DNA of 64,000 nt from Gibbsiella quercinecans. GTDB taxonomy: Bacteria; Pseudomonadota; Gammaproteobacteria; Enterobacterales; Enterobacteriaceae. The position numbers and the translations under genes were made by a program. Every line of letters begins with the position of its first letter. Position 1 is the stretch's first letter. The stretch lies in NCBI RefSeq assembly GCF_002291425.1, contig NZ_CP014136.1, positions 3,658,001 to 3,722,000 on the forward strand, written 5' to 3'. A model generated the notes under the pieces. That model saw only the letters and a program-made list of their open reading frames with translations, ran no database searches and was not told where the DNA came from. Of the stretch, positions 1-9,086 are shown piece by piece.

Positions 1-65
1 ATGTCTAAAAATGCAGTAATTAACGCCCGGATTACGGCAGGGTAAAAATAATAATGTGATCAGCT

Positions 66-986
66 TCAAAAATAATGACCAATATTTTTATAGGCGATAA
101 TAAGATGTTCAATCAGCAGGCGTATTTTTAACGGCAGGTTGCGGGTATACGGGTAAACGGCATAGACGCCCAGCACCTTGCCGCAGTGCCCGGCCAGTAT
201 TTCCAGCAGTTTTCCTGCCATCAAATCTTCGTACACCATGCAGCGCGGAACCATCGCAATGCCATAGCCGCTGAGCACGGCTTTGCGGATTGCGCGGGCA
301 TTGTTGGCGGAAAAGTTGCCGTTGACTCGCAGCTCATAAATTTCGCTGCTGCCGGGGCGCTTCATCAGCCAGTTGGCGGTGCCATTTTCCTGATAGGTAT
401 AGGTCAGGCAATTATGGCTGAGCAGATCGTCCGCCGTTTGCGGCTGCGGGTGTTGTTGCAGGTAACTGGGTGAACAGACAATCACCCAATGTGAATCGAG
501 AATCGGCCGGGCGATCAGGCTGGAATCCGGCATGGTGCCGGTGCGGATGGCCAGATCGATACCTTCGTTGACCAGATCGGCAAAGCGGTTTTCCAGGCGC
601 ATTTCTACTTTTAGCTGCGGGTGGCGGGCGCAAAATTCCGCTACGCTTTCACTGAGCAGCAGTTCGCCGGAAATGGTAGGCACCGACATGCGGATCACCC
701 CGGTGAGTTCGTCGCTTTTCTCACTGACGGCATACAGGGCGCCCTGGATTTGCTGGCTGATCTCTTTGGCCTGGCGATACAGCTCCTGGCCGTTTTCGGT
801 CAGGGTCAGGCTGCGAGTGGTGCGGTAAAGCAGACGCGCACCGAGGGATTTTTCCAGGCGGCCGATGCGTTTGCTGACTACCGAACTGGTGATGCCCGCG
901 GCTTCCGCCGCTTTGCTAAAAGATCCGCAGTCGACAATCAGCGCGAACAGCAGCAGGTCGTTGGCGTATTCGTGGCTGGCTAACAT
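66..986 (-). CDS. LysR-family transcriptional regulator
   Basis: A 306-aa LysR-type regulator. The N-terminal winged helix-turn-helix (about residues 5-65) contains the typical GSFSKAAEAAGITSSVVSKR recognition region, followed by the linker helix and a periplasmic-binding-protein-like effector domain. I chose the ATG at 986 because ACGGAG lies six bases upstream; an in-frame TTG at 1004 would add six residues but has no better ribosome site. The protein resembles the group of LysR regulators with a short C-terminal domain related to DmlR/YafC. Its effector and target are not shown by the sequence; the nearest divergent gene is the small ORF at 1168, and autoregulation is usual for the family. 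Confidence 0.85.
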   Translation of the reverse strand: MLASHEYANDLLLFALIVDCGSFSKAAEAAGITSSVVSKRIGRLEKSLGARLLYRTTRSLTLTENGQELYRQAKEISQQIQGALYAVSEKSDELTGVIRMSVPTISGELLLSESVAEFCARHPQLKVEMRLENRFADLVNEGIDLAIRTGTMPDSSLIARPILDSHWVIVCSPSYLQQHPQPQTADDLLSHNCLTYTYQENGTANWLMKRPGSSEIYELRVNGNFSANNARAIRKAVLSGYGIAMVPRCMVYEDLMAGKLLEILAGHCGKVLGVYAVYPYTRNLPLKIRLLIEHLIIAYKNIGHYF

Positions 987-1167
987 AACGCTCCGTGTTT
1001 TCAAGGCGGGTTGGGCGTAAGTTTACGGCATGCCGGTCAGTAATCAATCACTTCGCGCATCGCCTGCCGGGCAAAGAGAATCGCCCGCGGCGAACATACG
1101 CCATAGCGGCGCGGCGCCGAAACATAGTATATTGATGGCTTAACGCCTGTGTCATTGAGGAGACTGC

Positions 1168-1275
1168 ATGTCGTTTTATAGCCCGCGTCGCATAGTCCTT
1201 TATACCGCAGCGGTGATTGCCATCCTGGTTATCGTCGGGTTGGTGACGCATTTTACCGTTGGTTGGTTGAACTGA
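1168..1275 (+). CDS. small single-span membrane protein (35 aa)
   Basis: A short reading frame of 35 codons with a strong GAGGAG ribosome site five bases before the ATG. The product begins with a polar, basic stretch (MSFYSPRR) and continues into about 20 hydrophobic residues (IVLYTAAVIAILVIVGLV) before a short tail, which is the pattern of a one-pass inner-membrane small protein. No longer ORF competes on this strand. I do not recognise a named family. The good ribosome site and clean hydrophobic segment support translation; conservation cannot be judged here. Confidence 0.5.
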   Translation: MSFYSPRRIVLYTAAVIAILVIVGLVTHFTVGWLN

Positions 1276-1403
1276 ATTAAGCGTTTCTTTCTATCGAGCC
1301 GGGCATTGGGCACGCCGTTCGGGCGTATCCCCGGCAAGCGCAGATAACTACATACAGCACCGTTTTGCCGGCAGCCGGGCTTTCATCGCCCGGCTGCTTG
1401 CGT

Positions 1404-3146
1404 TTACGCCCCGCCTGGCAGCGGGTTAACGGTCATGATGGCCGGTTGATTTTCCTGGCGGCAGAAGCGCCAGCAGGTCTGATGATATTTCGCCACGCTG
1501 TTGCGGTGTGCGACGCTAATCAGCGTCACTTCCGGTAGCTCGCTCAGCAGCAGGCTGTACATCAGCTGTTCGGTTTCATCATCCAGAGCGCTGGTGGCCT
1601 CATCCAGGAACAGAATATCCGGCCGGGTGAGGATCGCCCGTGCAAACGCCAACCGCTGCTGCTCGCCGGGCGAAAGCCGGTGGCTCCAGTTGGCGGCGGT
1701 ATCCAGCCAGCGTTGCAAGTGCTTCAGTTGGCATTTTTCCAGTGCGGCCAGCAGTTGCTCATCGTTGTATTCTGCCGCCAGATGCGGGTAGCTCAGCGCT
1801 TCGCGCAGCGTACCGATTGGGATATAGCTGCGCTGCGGCAGGAACAGCGTGCTGGCGGTGTCATCCAGCCCGATAGTACCTGAGCCGTAAGGCCAGATCC
1901 CGGCGATAGCGCGCAGCAGCGTGGATTTGCCGCAGCCGGATGGGCCGACGATCAGCACCCGCTCACCGCGTTTAGGCGCCACATTGGCGCCGGCCAACAG
2001 CGCCTGGCCGTCCGGCAACTCCAGCCCCAGGTTATGCAGCGCCAGCGGCGCAGCGTCTTCATACCGCGTGGTGATACCGTAGGATTGGTGGTGCACCTGA
2101 TCGATGGCGGCGTTGAAGCCGGCTAAACGGTTGACGCAGGCTTTCCAGGTGGCCAAATTGTTGAACGCATCGATAAACCAGGACAGCGCACCCTGCACCT
2201 GGCCGAAGGCCGAGGCGATCTGCATCAGCCCGCCCATCTGAATGGCACCGGAAAAATAACGCGGCGCCGCCACCAGGATCGGGAAAATATTGGCGAACTG
2301 GCCATAGAAGTTGGAGGCGATATTCAACCGCCGGGTAACGCGCATGATCGCCCACCAGTTGTTGCGGATCGCGGCAAAGCGGCCGCTTAGCTGCTGTACT
2401 TCGCTTGGCTCGCCGTGATAAAGCGCGATGGCGTCGTTATTTTCGCGGATGCGAATTAGGCCAAAACGGAAGTTTGCCTCATAGCGTTCCTGGTTAAAGC
2501 CCAGCAGCACCAGTGGCTTGCCGATCCACCAAATCAACAGTGAACCCAACACGGCATACAGCAGGGCAAACCACACCATGTAACCCGGTATGGAAATGCT
2601 GTGATCGCTGATGGCAAAGGTGAGCGGGCCGCTGATGCTCCACAAAATGGTAATAAAGGAAAACAGCGTGACCAGGCTGGAAAGCAGCCCCAGCGACAGC
2701 GACAGGGTGTACTGGGTGAGCACGTTCAAATCTTCGGCGATACGCTGGTCCGGGTTATCTATCGTCTGCTGCTGTTCGGTATGATAATAGGCCTGATGCG
2801 CCAGCCACTTATCCATGTATTTGTGGGTCATCCAGTTGCGCCAATGCATCTGCAGGCCCTGGGTCAGATAGACCTTATACACCGCCAACACGATAAAAAT
2901 CAGCGCCAGATAGGTGAAGCGCCATAGCTGCTGCTTGAACACCGGAAAGTTTTTATTTTGCAGCGCATCGTAGAACACTTGGTTCCACTGGTTCAGCAGT
3001 ACGCTGATGTAAACCAGGCCCAGTGAGAGGGCGATGATGGCGACCAGCATGGCCCAGGCGCGCCATTTTTCTTCGGAAACCCAAAAGGGTTTGATTAACT
3101 GCCAAACAGCATGTTTAGGGGCGGTATTTTCGTGTGTAGTACTCAT
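1404..3146 (-). CDS. YddA/SbmA-BacA-like ABC transporter, fused permease and ATPase
   Basis: A 580-aa half-transporter with the membrane domain first (about residues 1-330) and the ATPase last. The membrane part carries the NPDQRIAEDL motif typical of the SbmA/BacA-YddA-ABCD group. In the ATPase the Walker A GPSGCGKST, signature LSPGEQQ, Walker B ILFLDEATSALD and an H-loop histidine (VAHR) are all visible, so it should be active. Family members work as homodimers in the inner membrane; YddA-type substrates are poorly known. It lies downstream of the metallo-beta-lactamase-fold gene in the same direction but 219 bases away, so it probably has its own promoter. Confidence 0.85.
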   Translation of the reverse strand: MSTTHENTAPKHAVWQLIKPFWVSEEKWRAWAMLVAIIALSLGLVYISVLLNQWNQVFYDALQNKNFPVFKQQLWRFTYLALIFIVLAVYKVYLTQGLQMHWRNWMTHKYMDKWLAHQAYYHTEQQQTIDNPDQRIAEDLNVLTQYTLSLSLGLLSSLVTLFSFITILWSISGPLTFAISDHSISIPGYMVWFALLYAVLGSLLIWWIGKPLVLLGFNQERYEANFRFGLIRIRENNDAIALYHGEPSEVQQLSGRFAAIRNNWWAIMRVTRRLNIASNFYGQFANIFPILVAAPRYFSGAIQMGGLMQIASAFGQVQGALSWFIDAFNNLATWKACVNRLAGFNAAIDQVHHQSYGITTRYEDAAPLALHNLGLELPDGQALLAGANVAPKRGERVLIVGPSGCGKSTLLRAIAGIWPYGSGTIGLDDTASTLFLPQRSYIPIGTLREALSYPHLAAEYNDEQLLAALEKCQLKHLQRWLDTAANWSHRLSPGEQQRLAFARAILTRPDILFLDEATSALDDETEQLMYSLLLSELPEVTLISVAHRNSVAKYHQTCWRFCRQENQPAIMTVNPLPGGA

Positions 3147-3365
3147 ACTCTTCCAATTAAATCAGCAGATTGCCAGGCCACGTGGGGCGAGAGCCGCTGC
3201 GTTTCAGCATGGGCGTGGCAACGGTAACAAACAAACGGTGTGTTGTAAGTAGTTTTTTCGTTACCAGGCGTTTGCATGATTATTGCGTGTGGAAGAGGCC
3301 TGCGGGTTTGCCTGATAGGGCATGGGGCAATGCGCGGCTGCCCGGTTACGCCGGGGGCAGCGCGT

Positions 3366-4247
3366 TTACTGCGGCCATTGCATCTCGCCTTTCAACACCT
3401 TGGCGCTCATTTCCAGGCTCGATTCGTCTTGCAGGGCGGGATAGTGCTTTTTCATCACCGCGATCAGTTCGGCGGCATTACGGGCTTTGGGCAATTCAGC
3501 TTCAAGTGTGCTCAGGTAGCGTTGGGTAAAGGTGACCGATTCCAGGGTTTGCGCCGCGCCCGGCAGATAATGCCCCGGCACTACCGTCTGTGGTTGCAAC
3601 GCCTGGATGCCGGCAAGGGTTTGCTGCCAGTGAACGCGCGAGGCTTTGGTTTGCGTATCCGCCATCCACAGATGGATGTTGTTGCCGGAAACCGGCACCC
3701 CGCCGACCACCGCCTTCAGCACCGGGCTCCACACATAGGTGCGGTCCGGCGTTGGGCCATTCAGGCCCTTGATCGCGATCTTTTGGCCGTCAACGCTAAA
3801 GCTGTCGCCCTGCAACGGCTGCGGCACGATCAACTTGCGTGGCGCGTTTTCTTTCAGGATGGGCCCCCAATAGGCCAGCTTGCCGTCTTTGCTGGCGTTG
3901 ATCTCGTTGATGGTCGCCGGCGAGGCGATGATTTTCGCCGCCGGGAAGGCGGCCTGAATCACGTCCAGGCCGAAATAGAAATCCGGATCGGAATGGCTGA
4001 TGTAGACGGTGGTCAGTTTCTTGCCGCCGGCCTTGATCTTTTTCACCAGAGCTTCAGCGTCATTGCGCTGAAACTGCGCATCAATCAGTGCCACTTCGTG
4101 TTGGCCGCTGATAATTTCGGATGATACCGGGAAGATGCTTTTTTCCCCTGGGTTATAAACCTCCAGCGTCAGTGGCGGCGTGACGGCGGCGGCGCTTAAC
4201 GTGGTGGTGGCGCTGAGAGCCAGCGCCAGAAAAAGGTGTTTGAACAT
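3366..4247 (-). CDS. periplasmic metallo-beta-lactamase-fold hydrolase-like protein
   Basis: A 293-aa protein starting MFKHLFLALALSATTTLSAAA, a Sec signal peptide, so I use the start at 4247 rather than the longer frame that would bury it. The body has the metallo-beta-lactamase fold order: a strand-rich first half, the metal loop SHSDPDFYFG at about residue 95, and a later VPGHY motif. The canonical HxHxDH loop is altered to HxDxDF, so one metal site may be lost or changed. It is divergent from the LysR gene at 4354 with a 106-base shared promoter region, which makes that regulator the likely controller. The substrate is unknown. Confidence 0.8.
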   Translation of the reverse strand: MFKHLFLALALSATTTLSAAAVTPPLTLEVYNPGEKSIFPVSSEIISGQHEVALIDAQFQRNDAEALVKKIKAGGKKLTTVYISHSDPDFYFGLDVIQAAFPAAKIIASPATINEINASKDGKLAYWGPILKENAPRKLIVPQPLQGDSFSVDGQKIAIKGLNGPTPDRTYVWSPVLKAVVGGVPVSGNNIHLWMADTQTKASRVHWQQTLAGIQALQPQTVVPGHYLPGAAQTLESVTFTQRYLSTLEAELPKARNAAELIAVMKKHYPALQDESSLEMSAKVLKGEMQWPQ

Positions 4248-4353
4248 GTGTGGTGCCCTAGATGAGGTGATGTTAGCGCCATAGGATAGGTTGCATAAAA
4301 CGAACGAAAAACCGGATAATCTGCAATTATCAATTGCGTAAATCGAGCGAATT

Positions 4354-5262
4354 ATGGATCGCATTATTGCGGCAGAGGTCTTCGTCGCCATTGTTGAGCG
4401 CGGCAGCATGATTGCGGCGGCTGAAGCGTTGGGCATGTCGCGCGCCATGGTGACGCGTTATCTGGCGCAGATGGAGCAATGGGCCGGCGCGCGCTTGTTG
4501 CACCGCACCACGCGCCGCCTGAGCCTGACGGATGCCGGCGAGCGCACGTTAGAGCGCTGCCGCCGGATGCTGGCGCTGGCCGGTGAGATCGATCTGGCCA
4601 ATGGCGAACAGGGGGATGAGCTGCGCGGTTTGCTGCGTATCAGTTGTTCGCAGTCGTTGGGGCAAAACGCATTGGCCCGCGCGGTGGTGGAATATCAGCA
4701 GCGTTACCCACAGGTGGCGGTCGATATGCAGATGAGCAACCGCACGGTGAACCTGGTGGAGGAACGGATTGATTTGGCATTGCGCATCACCAACGAACTG
4801 GACCCCAACCTGATCGCCCGGCCGCTATCCACCTGTGATTCAGTGGTCTGCGCCGCACCGGCCTATTTGGCCGCGCACGGCATCCCGCGCCAGCCGCAGG
4901 ATCTGGCGTTGCATAACTGCCTGACCTATTCCTATTTCGGTAAAAGCCTGTGGCACTTTAACCATCGGGATGGGGAAACCGCGGTGGCGGTGAGTGGCAA
5001 CCTGAGCGCCAATGAATCGATGGTGTTAATGACCAGCGCCCTGCTGGGCGCCGGCATAGCGCTCCAGCCTTACTATTCGGTGGCGCCGCTGCTGGCCAGC
5101 GGCGAACTGGTGGAACTGCTGCCGGCATACCGGCCGCGGGCGATGGGGATTTATGGTATTTACACCTCACGCCACCAGATGCCGGCGGCGGTGCGCACCA
5201 TGCTGGATTTTCTGGTGGCGTGGTTTGCCAATGATGGGCAGTGGCGTGCCGGCTTACGCTAA
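4354..5262 (+). CDS. LysR-family transcriptional regulator
   Basis: A 302-aa LysR-type regulator with an N-terminal winged helix-turn-helix (GSMIAAAEALGMSRAMVTRY at about residues 18-37) and a C-terminal effector-binding domain. It is transcribed divergently from the metallo-beta-lactamase-fold gene across 106 bases, the classic arrangement of a LysR regulator and its target. The intergenic stretch holds the AT-rich inverted pattern ATAATCTGCAATTATC, which could serve as a T-N11-A site, although I cannot define it firmly. The effector is not evident. Confidence 0.85.
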   Translation: MDRIIAAEVFVAIVERGSMIAAAEALGMSRAMVTRYLAQMEQWAGARLLHRTTRRLSLTDAGERTLERCRRMLALAGEIDLANGEQGDELRGLLRISCSQSLGQNALARAVVEYQQRYPQVAVDMQMSNRTVNLVEERIDLALRITNELDPNLIARPLSTCDSVVCAAPAYLAAHGIPRQPQDLALHNCLTYSYFGKSLWHFNHRDGETAVAVSGNLSANESMVLMTSALLGAGIALQPYYSVAPLLASGELVELLPAYRPRAMGIYGIYTSRHQMPAAVRTMLDFLVAWFANDGQWRAGLR

Positions 5263-5330
5263 CATTATTAACGGTGGTGTAACATTTATACACATTTTTC
5301 ATCATTAGCCCATTCAATCGCTTAGCGCGC

Positions 5331-5373
5331 CGCCAGTGGTTTTTTCTGCGCTGTGGGCGTTTTGCCACTGGCG
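5331..5373 (+). promoter_or_regulatory. long-loop inverted repeat upstream of MFS gene
   Basis: CGCCAGTGG at 5331-5339 pairs exactly with CCACTGGCG at 5365-5373 around a T-rich loop. It lies between the end of the LysR gene and the MFS gene. It could be a terminator for the LysR gene (followed by ACTTTTTACC) or part of a structured leader. Otherwise the 313-base gap holds nothing I recognise. Confidence 0.35.
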
Positions 5374-5575
5374 GACTTTTTACCTGCCATGCTATTGCTA
5401 TAAACGGGAACACGCTGTTTTTCCTGGGTTATATCTATCTTGCAAGCCGCTGGGGCGTTTCGCCGTGCGGCGTCTTTGTTTTCATCTTGGCGGCCGTCCG
5501 GCCGTTCACCGCGTTTCGTCTTTAATCTGCTCTGCGCACGTTGCAGCGGGGCGTTGTTGATTGGGAGCGTAATAC

Positions 5576-6739
5576 ATGCCGGCTTCACTGTTTGCACTGG
5601 CGCTAAGTGCATTTGCCATTGGCACGACTGAATTTGTCATTATGGGGCTGTTGCCGGAGGTGGCCGGCGATTTGCAGGTGTCGATTCCCAGCGCCGGCTG
5701 GCTGATCTCCGGCTATGCGCTGGGGGTGGCGATCGGCGCGCCGATCATGGCGCTGCTGACCGCCCGCCTGCCGCGCAAAAAAACGCTGCTGTTGCTGATG
5801 ACGATTTTTATCGTGGGCAACCTGATGTGTGCGCTGGGCTACAGCTATGGTTTCCTGATGCTGGCGCGGGTGATTACCGCACTGTGCCATGGCGCTTTCT
5901 TTGGCATCGGCGCCGTGGTGGCGGCCAACCTGGTGGCGCCGAACCGCCGGGCCTCTGCCGTGGCGATGATGTTTACCGGGCTGACGCTGGCGAACGTGCT
6001 CGGCGTGCCGTTGGGGACGGCCCTGGGGCAGATGTTGGGCTGGCGCTCCACATTTTGGGCGGTATCGCTGATTGGGGTGTTTTCCCTGCTGGCGCTGTAT
6101 ACCAAACTGCCGGAGGTGCGCGACGAAGCGCCGGCCGAGTTGAAAAAGGAACTGGCGGCGCTGCGTGGCGGCGGCATTTGGCTGTCGCTGTTGATGACGG
6201 TGGCGTTTGCCGCATCGATGTTTGCGCTGTTTACTTATATCGCGCCGCTGTTGACGGAAGTGACCGGCGTGGCGCCTGCCGGGGTCAGTTGGACGCTGTT
6301 GTTGATGGGGGTTGGCCTGACGCTGGGTAATATCCTCGGCGGCCGCCTGGCGGACTGGCGCCTGGGGGTGACGCTGACCGGCGTTTTCCTGGCGATCGCT
6401 TTTTTCTCTGCGTTGTTTCACTGGACCAGCCATTCGCTGGTGCCGGCCGAGTTAACGCTGTTCCTGTGGGCGGCGGTCTCGTTTGCCGCGGTGCCGGCGC
6501 TGCAGATTAACGTGGTGGCCTACGGCAAAAAAGCGCCCAACCTGGTTTCCACCCTCAACATTGCCGCCTTTAACCTGGGCAATGCGCTGGGCGCCTGGGC
6601 TGGTGGCCAGGTGATTGCGCACGGCTTTGGGCTGACCGCGGTGCCGCTGGCGGCGGCGTTGATCGCCGCGTTCGGCCTGGCGTTGTGCCTGCTGACCTTC
6701 GGGCGCATGCGGCGTATCCGGGCGCAGCACGGCGTTTAG
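5576..6739 (+). CDS. MFS drug/sugar efflux transporter, YdhP/AraJ-like (DHA1)
   Basis: A 387-aa major facilitator with 12 predicted membrane spans. The opening ALSAFAIGTTEFVIMGLLPE and the loop between spans 2 and 3 (TARLPRKK), together with the HGAFFGIGAVVAA stretch, match the DHA1 efflux group that includes YdhP, AraJ and NepI. Such proteins export drugs, sugars or nucleosides by proton antiport at the inner membrane. The ATG at 5576 follows GGGAGCG. Its 3' end overlaps the 3' end of lysR by four bases, tail to tail. The substrate cannot be told from sequence. Confidence 0.85.
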   Translation: MPASLFALALSAFAIGTTEFVIMGLLPEVAGDLQVSIPSAGWLISGYALGVAIGAPIMALLTARLPRKKTLLLLMTIFIVGNLMCALGYSYGFLMLARVITALCHGAFFGIGAVVAANLVAPNRRASAVAMMFTGLTLANVLGVPLGTALGQMLGWRSTFWAVSLIGVFSLLALYTKLPEVRDEAPAELKKELAALRGGGIWLSLLMTVAFAASMFALFTYIAPLLTEVTGVAPAGVSWTLLLMGVGLTLGNILGGRLADWRLGVTLTGVFLAIAFFSALFHWTSHSLVPAELTLFLWAAVSFAAVPALQINVVAYGKKAPNLVSTLNIAAFNLGNALGAWAGGQVIAHGFGLTAVPLAAALIAAFGLALCLLTFGRMRRIRAQHGV

Positions 6740-7659
6740 TGGGTCGTCACCTCCGCCAGGCGGGCGGGCAACTGTTCCACCTGCTGCTGCAGGTGCTGAA
6801 TAAAGGCGGTGACTAGCGCCGAAGACGGGCGGTGCAATGGCCGGATCAGGCTGACGGTAAAGGGCACCGCCGTGCTGAATGGGCGCACGTGCACGCCGTT
6901 GCCGGCGTAATCCAGCGCCGTCAACGGGTTGACGATGGAAAGACCGACCCCCGCTTTTACCATGGCGCATACCGAAGCGGCGCTGTGGGTTTCCATCACC
7001 AGCCGCCGATCAACCCGCTGTTCCTGGAATAGGGCGTCAAGCAACTGGCGATAGCTGTCGGTGCTGGACAAACTGATGTAATTCTCGCCGTCGAAATCCT
7101 GCGGCGTCAGGATCTTTTTTGCCGCCAGCGAGTGCCCAGTGGGCAATACGCACACTTCATCCAGCGCCATCAACGTTAGCCGTTCCGTGCCGGCGGGGGT
7201 ATGCGGGTTTTCCGTCAGGCCCAGATCGTGGCGCTGCGCCGACAGCCACTCCTCAAGCAGCGGTGACTCCTGCGGGATCACGCTGAAGCTGACCTCTGGA
7301 TAACGGTCGATAAAAGGTTTGCAGATCGCCGGCAGCAACGATTGCGAAAATACCGGCAGACAGGCGATGGAAAGTTGCGCCTGTTCGAACTGGCGGATGC
7401 CGGCGGCGGCGTTGATGATGCGCTCCAACCCGTAATAGGAGCGCTGCACTTCTTCATACAGCCTCAGCCCTTGCACCGTCGGGTATAGGCGGCCGCGCAC
7501 CCGATCGAACAGCTGCAGCCGGATCAGTTTTTCAAAGCGCGCCAGCTCGCGGCTGACGGTCGGCTGGGAGGTTTGCAGCAATGCCGCGGCTTCGGTGAGG
7601 TTGCCGGTGGTCATCACCGCCTGGAAGATCTCAATCTGGCGCAGGGTAATGGCGTGCAT
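6736..7659 (-). CDS. lysR: LysR, transcriptional activator of lysA
   Basis: A 307-aa LysR-type regulator beginning MHAITLRQIEIFQAVMTTGN, with the helix-turn-helix at about residues 18-37 (NLTEAAALLQTSQPTVSREL). It is divergent from lysA with 121 bases between the starts, the same arrangement as in E. coli, where LysR activates lysA when diaminopimelate is available and represses its own gene. The C-terminal 220 residues form the effector-binding domain. Context and sequence together make the assignment secure. Confidence 0.93.
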   Translation of the reverse strand: MHAITLRQIEIFQAVMTTGNLTEAAALLQTSQPTVSRELARFEKLIRLQLFDRVRGRLYPTVQGLRLYEEVQRSYYGLERIINAAAGIRQFEQAQLSIACLPVFSQSLLPAICKPFIDRYPEVSFSVIPQESPLLEEWLSAQRHDLGLTENPHTPAGTERLTLMALDEVCVLPTGHSLAAKKILTPQDFDGENYISLSSTDSYRQLLDALFQEQRVDRRLVMETHSAASVCAMVKAGVGLSIVNPLTALDYAGNGVHVRPFSTAVPFTVSLIRPLHRPSSALVTAFIQHLQQQVEQLPARLAEVTTH

Positions 7660-7780
7660 GGGGCTCTCTGCTGGCGGCTAAAGCCATATCATAAATGAAT
7701 AGACTATGGCGAAATAGATATTTTTCAGCCGTAACGGCTTGCGGCATGATGATGAAAATCGTTATTTTGGGATAACTGCC
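7660..7780. promoter_or_regulatory. divergent lysR-lysA promoter region
   Basis: The 121 bases between the divergent starts are AT-rich compared with their flanks and contain ATATCATAAATGAATAGAC and AAATAGATATTTTTCAG. The second carries an inverted, LysR-like AT core. By analogy with E. coli this gap should carry the LysR sites; exact boundaries are inferred. Confidence 0.5.
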
Positions 7781-9037
7781 ATGCCACGCGCATTGAATGA
7801 CACCACCACCGCCTTGAACGCCGCTAACCTGCTGGCGCTACCCGCCCGCTTTGGTTGCCCTGTCTGGGCTTATGACGCCGAAATTATCAAACAACAGATT
7901 GCCCAACTGCGGCACTTCGATGTGATCCGCTTCGCCCAGAAGGCCTGTTCCAACATCCACATTCTGCGCCTGATGCGTGAGCAGGGCGTGAAGGTGGATT
8001 CGGTGTCGCTGGGGGAAATCGAGCGTGCGCTGCAGGCCGGTTTTCAGCCGGGCGGCGATGAGATCGTGTTTACCGCCGATCTGCTGGATCAGGCTACGCT
8101 GGCGCGTGTTAGCGAACTGAAAATCCCGGTCAACGCCGGCTCCATCGATATGCTGGAACAACTGGGGCAGTGCGCCGCCGGGCACCCGGTATGGCTGCGC
8201 GTCAACCCGGGGTTTGGCCACGGCCACAGCCAGAAAACTAACACCGGCGGCGAGAACAGTAAGCACGGCATCTGGTATGAGGATTTACCGCAGGCGATCG
8301 AAAAGATTCAGCGCCATGGCCTACAACTGATCGGCGTACATATGCATATCGGTTCCGGCGTGGATTACCAGCACCTGGCGCGCGTTTGTGATGCCATGGT
8401 GCAGCAGGTGATTGCGCTGGGGCAGGATTTACACGCCATCTCCGCCGGCGGCGGCCTGTCGATTCCCTATCAGCAAGGGGATGAGTCGATCGATACGGAA
8501 AACTACTTCGGGCTGTGGGACGCCGCGCGGGCGCGCATTGCCGCGCACCTTGGCCACCCGGTGAAGCTGGAAATCGAACCGGGCCGTTTCCTGGTGGCGG
8601 AGGCCGGCGTGCTGGTGGCGCAAGTGCGCGCGGTGAAAGACATGGGCAGCCGCCACTTTGTGCTGGTTGACGCCGGGTTTAACGATCTGATGCGCCCCTC
8701 CATGTATGGCAGCTACCACCATATCTCGCTATTGCCGGCGGATGGCCGCGCGCTTGCCGGGCAACCGCTGCGTGAAACCGTGGTTGCCGGGCCGCTATGC
8801 GAATCCGGCGATGTGTTTACCCAGCAGGCCGGCGGCGGTATTGAAACCCGCGCGCTGCCACCGGTGCAGGTGGATGACTATCTGGTGTTTCACGATACCG
8901 GCGCCTACGGCGCTTCGATGTCGTCCAATTACAATAGCCGCCCACTGTTGCCGGAGGTGTTGTTTGAGCATGGCGTGCCGCGCCTGATCCGCCGCCGGCA
9001 GACCATTGAAGAGCTGATCGCGCTGGAGTTGGTTTAA
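7781..9037 (+). CDS. lysA: diaminopimelate decarboxylase
   Basis: A 418-aa PLP enzyme that converts meso-diaminopimelate to L-lysine and CO2, the last step of lysine synthesis in the cytosol. The PLP lysine is in FAQKACSNIHILR (about residue 54), the phosphate-binding and active-site segments HIGSG and EPGRF are present, and CESGDVF supplies the inter-subunit catalytic cysteine. The start ATG at 7781 matches the family; an upstream in-frame start at 7739 would add 14 unrelated residues. LysR, encoded divergently, is the expected activator. Confidence 0.96.
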   Translation: MPRALNDTTTALNAANLLALPARFGCPVWAYDAEIIKQQIAQLRHFDVIRFAQKACSNIHILRLMREQGVKVDSVSLGEIERALQAGFQPGGDEIVFTADLLDQATLARVSELKIPVNAGSIDMLEQLGQCAAGHPVWLRVNPGFGHGHSQKTNTGGENSKHGIWYEDLPQAIEKIQRHGLQLIGVHMHIGSGVDYQHLARVCDAMVQQVIALGQDLHAISAGGGLSIPYQQGDESIDTENYFGLWDAARARIAAHLGHPVKLEIEPGRFLVAEAGVLVAQVRAVKDMGSRHFVLVDAGFNDLMRPSMYGSYHHISLLPADGRALAGQPLRETVVAGPLCESGDVFTQQAGGGIETRALPPVQVDDYLVFHDTGAYGASMSSNYNSRPLLPEVLFEHGVPRLIRRRQTIEELIALELV

Positions 9038-9086
9038 CCGTGGCACGTGGGCTGGTGATTGCCGCCGGGCCACACGCTGCCCACGG

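Noticed and set aside
1-45. A 14-codon frame starting at base 1
   Set aside because: It begins at the window edge, has no visible ribosome site and is too short to judge.
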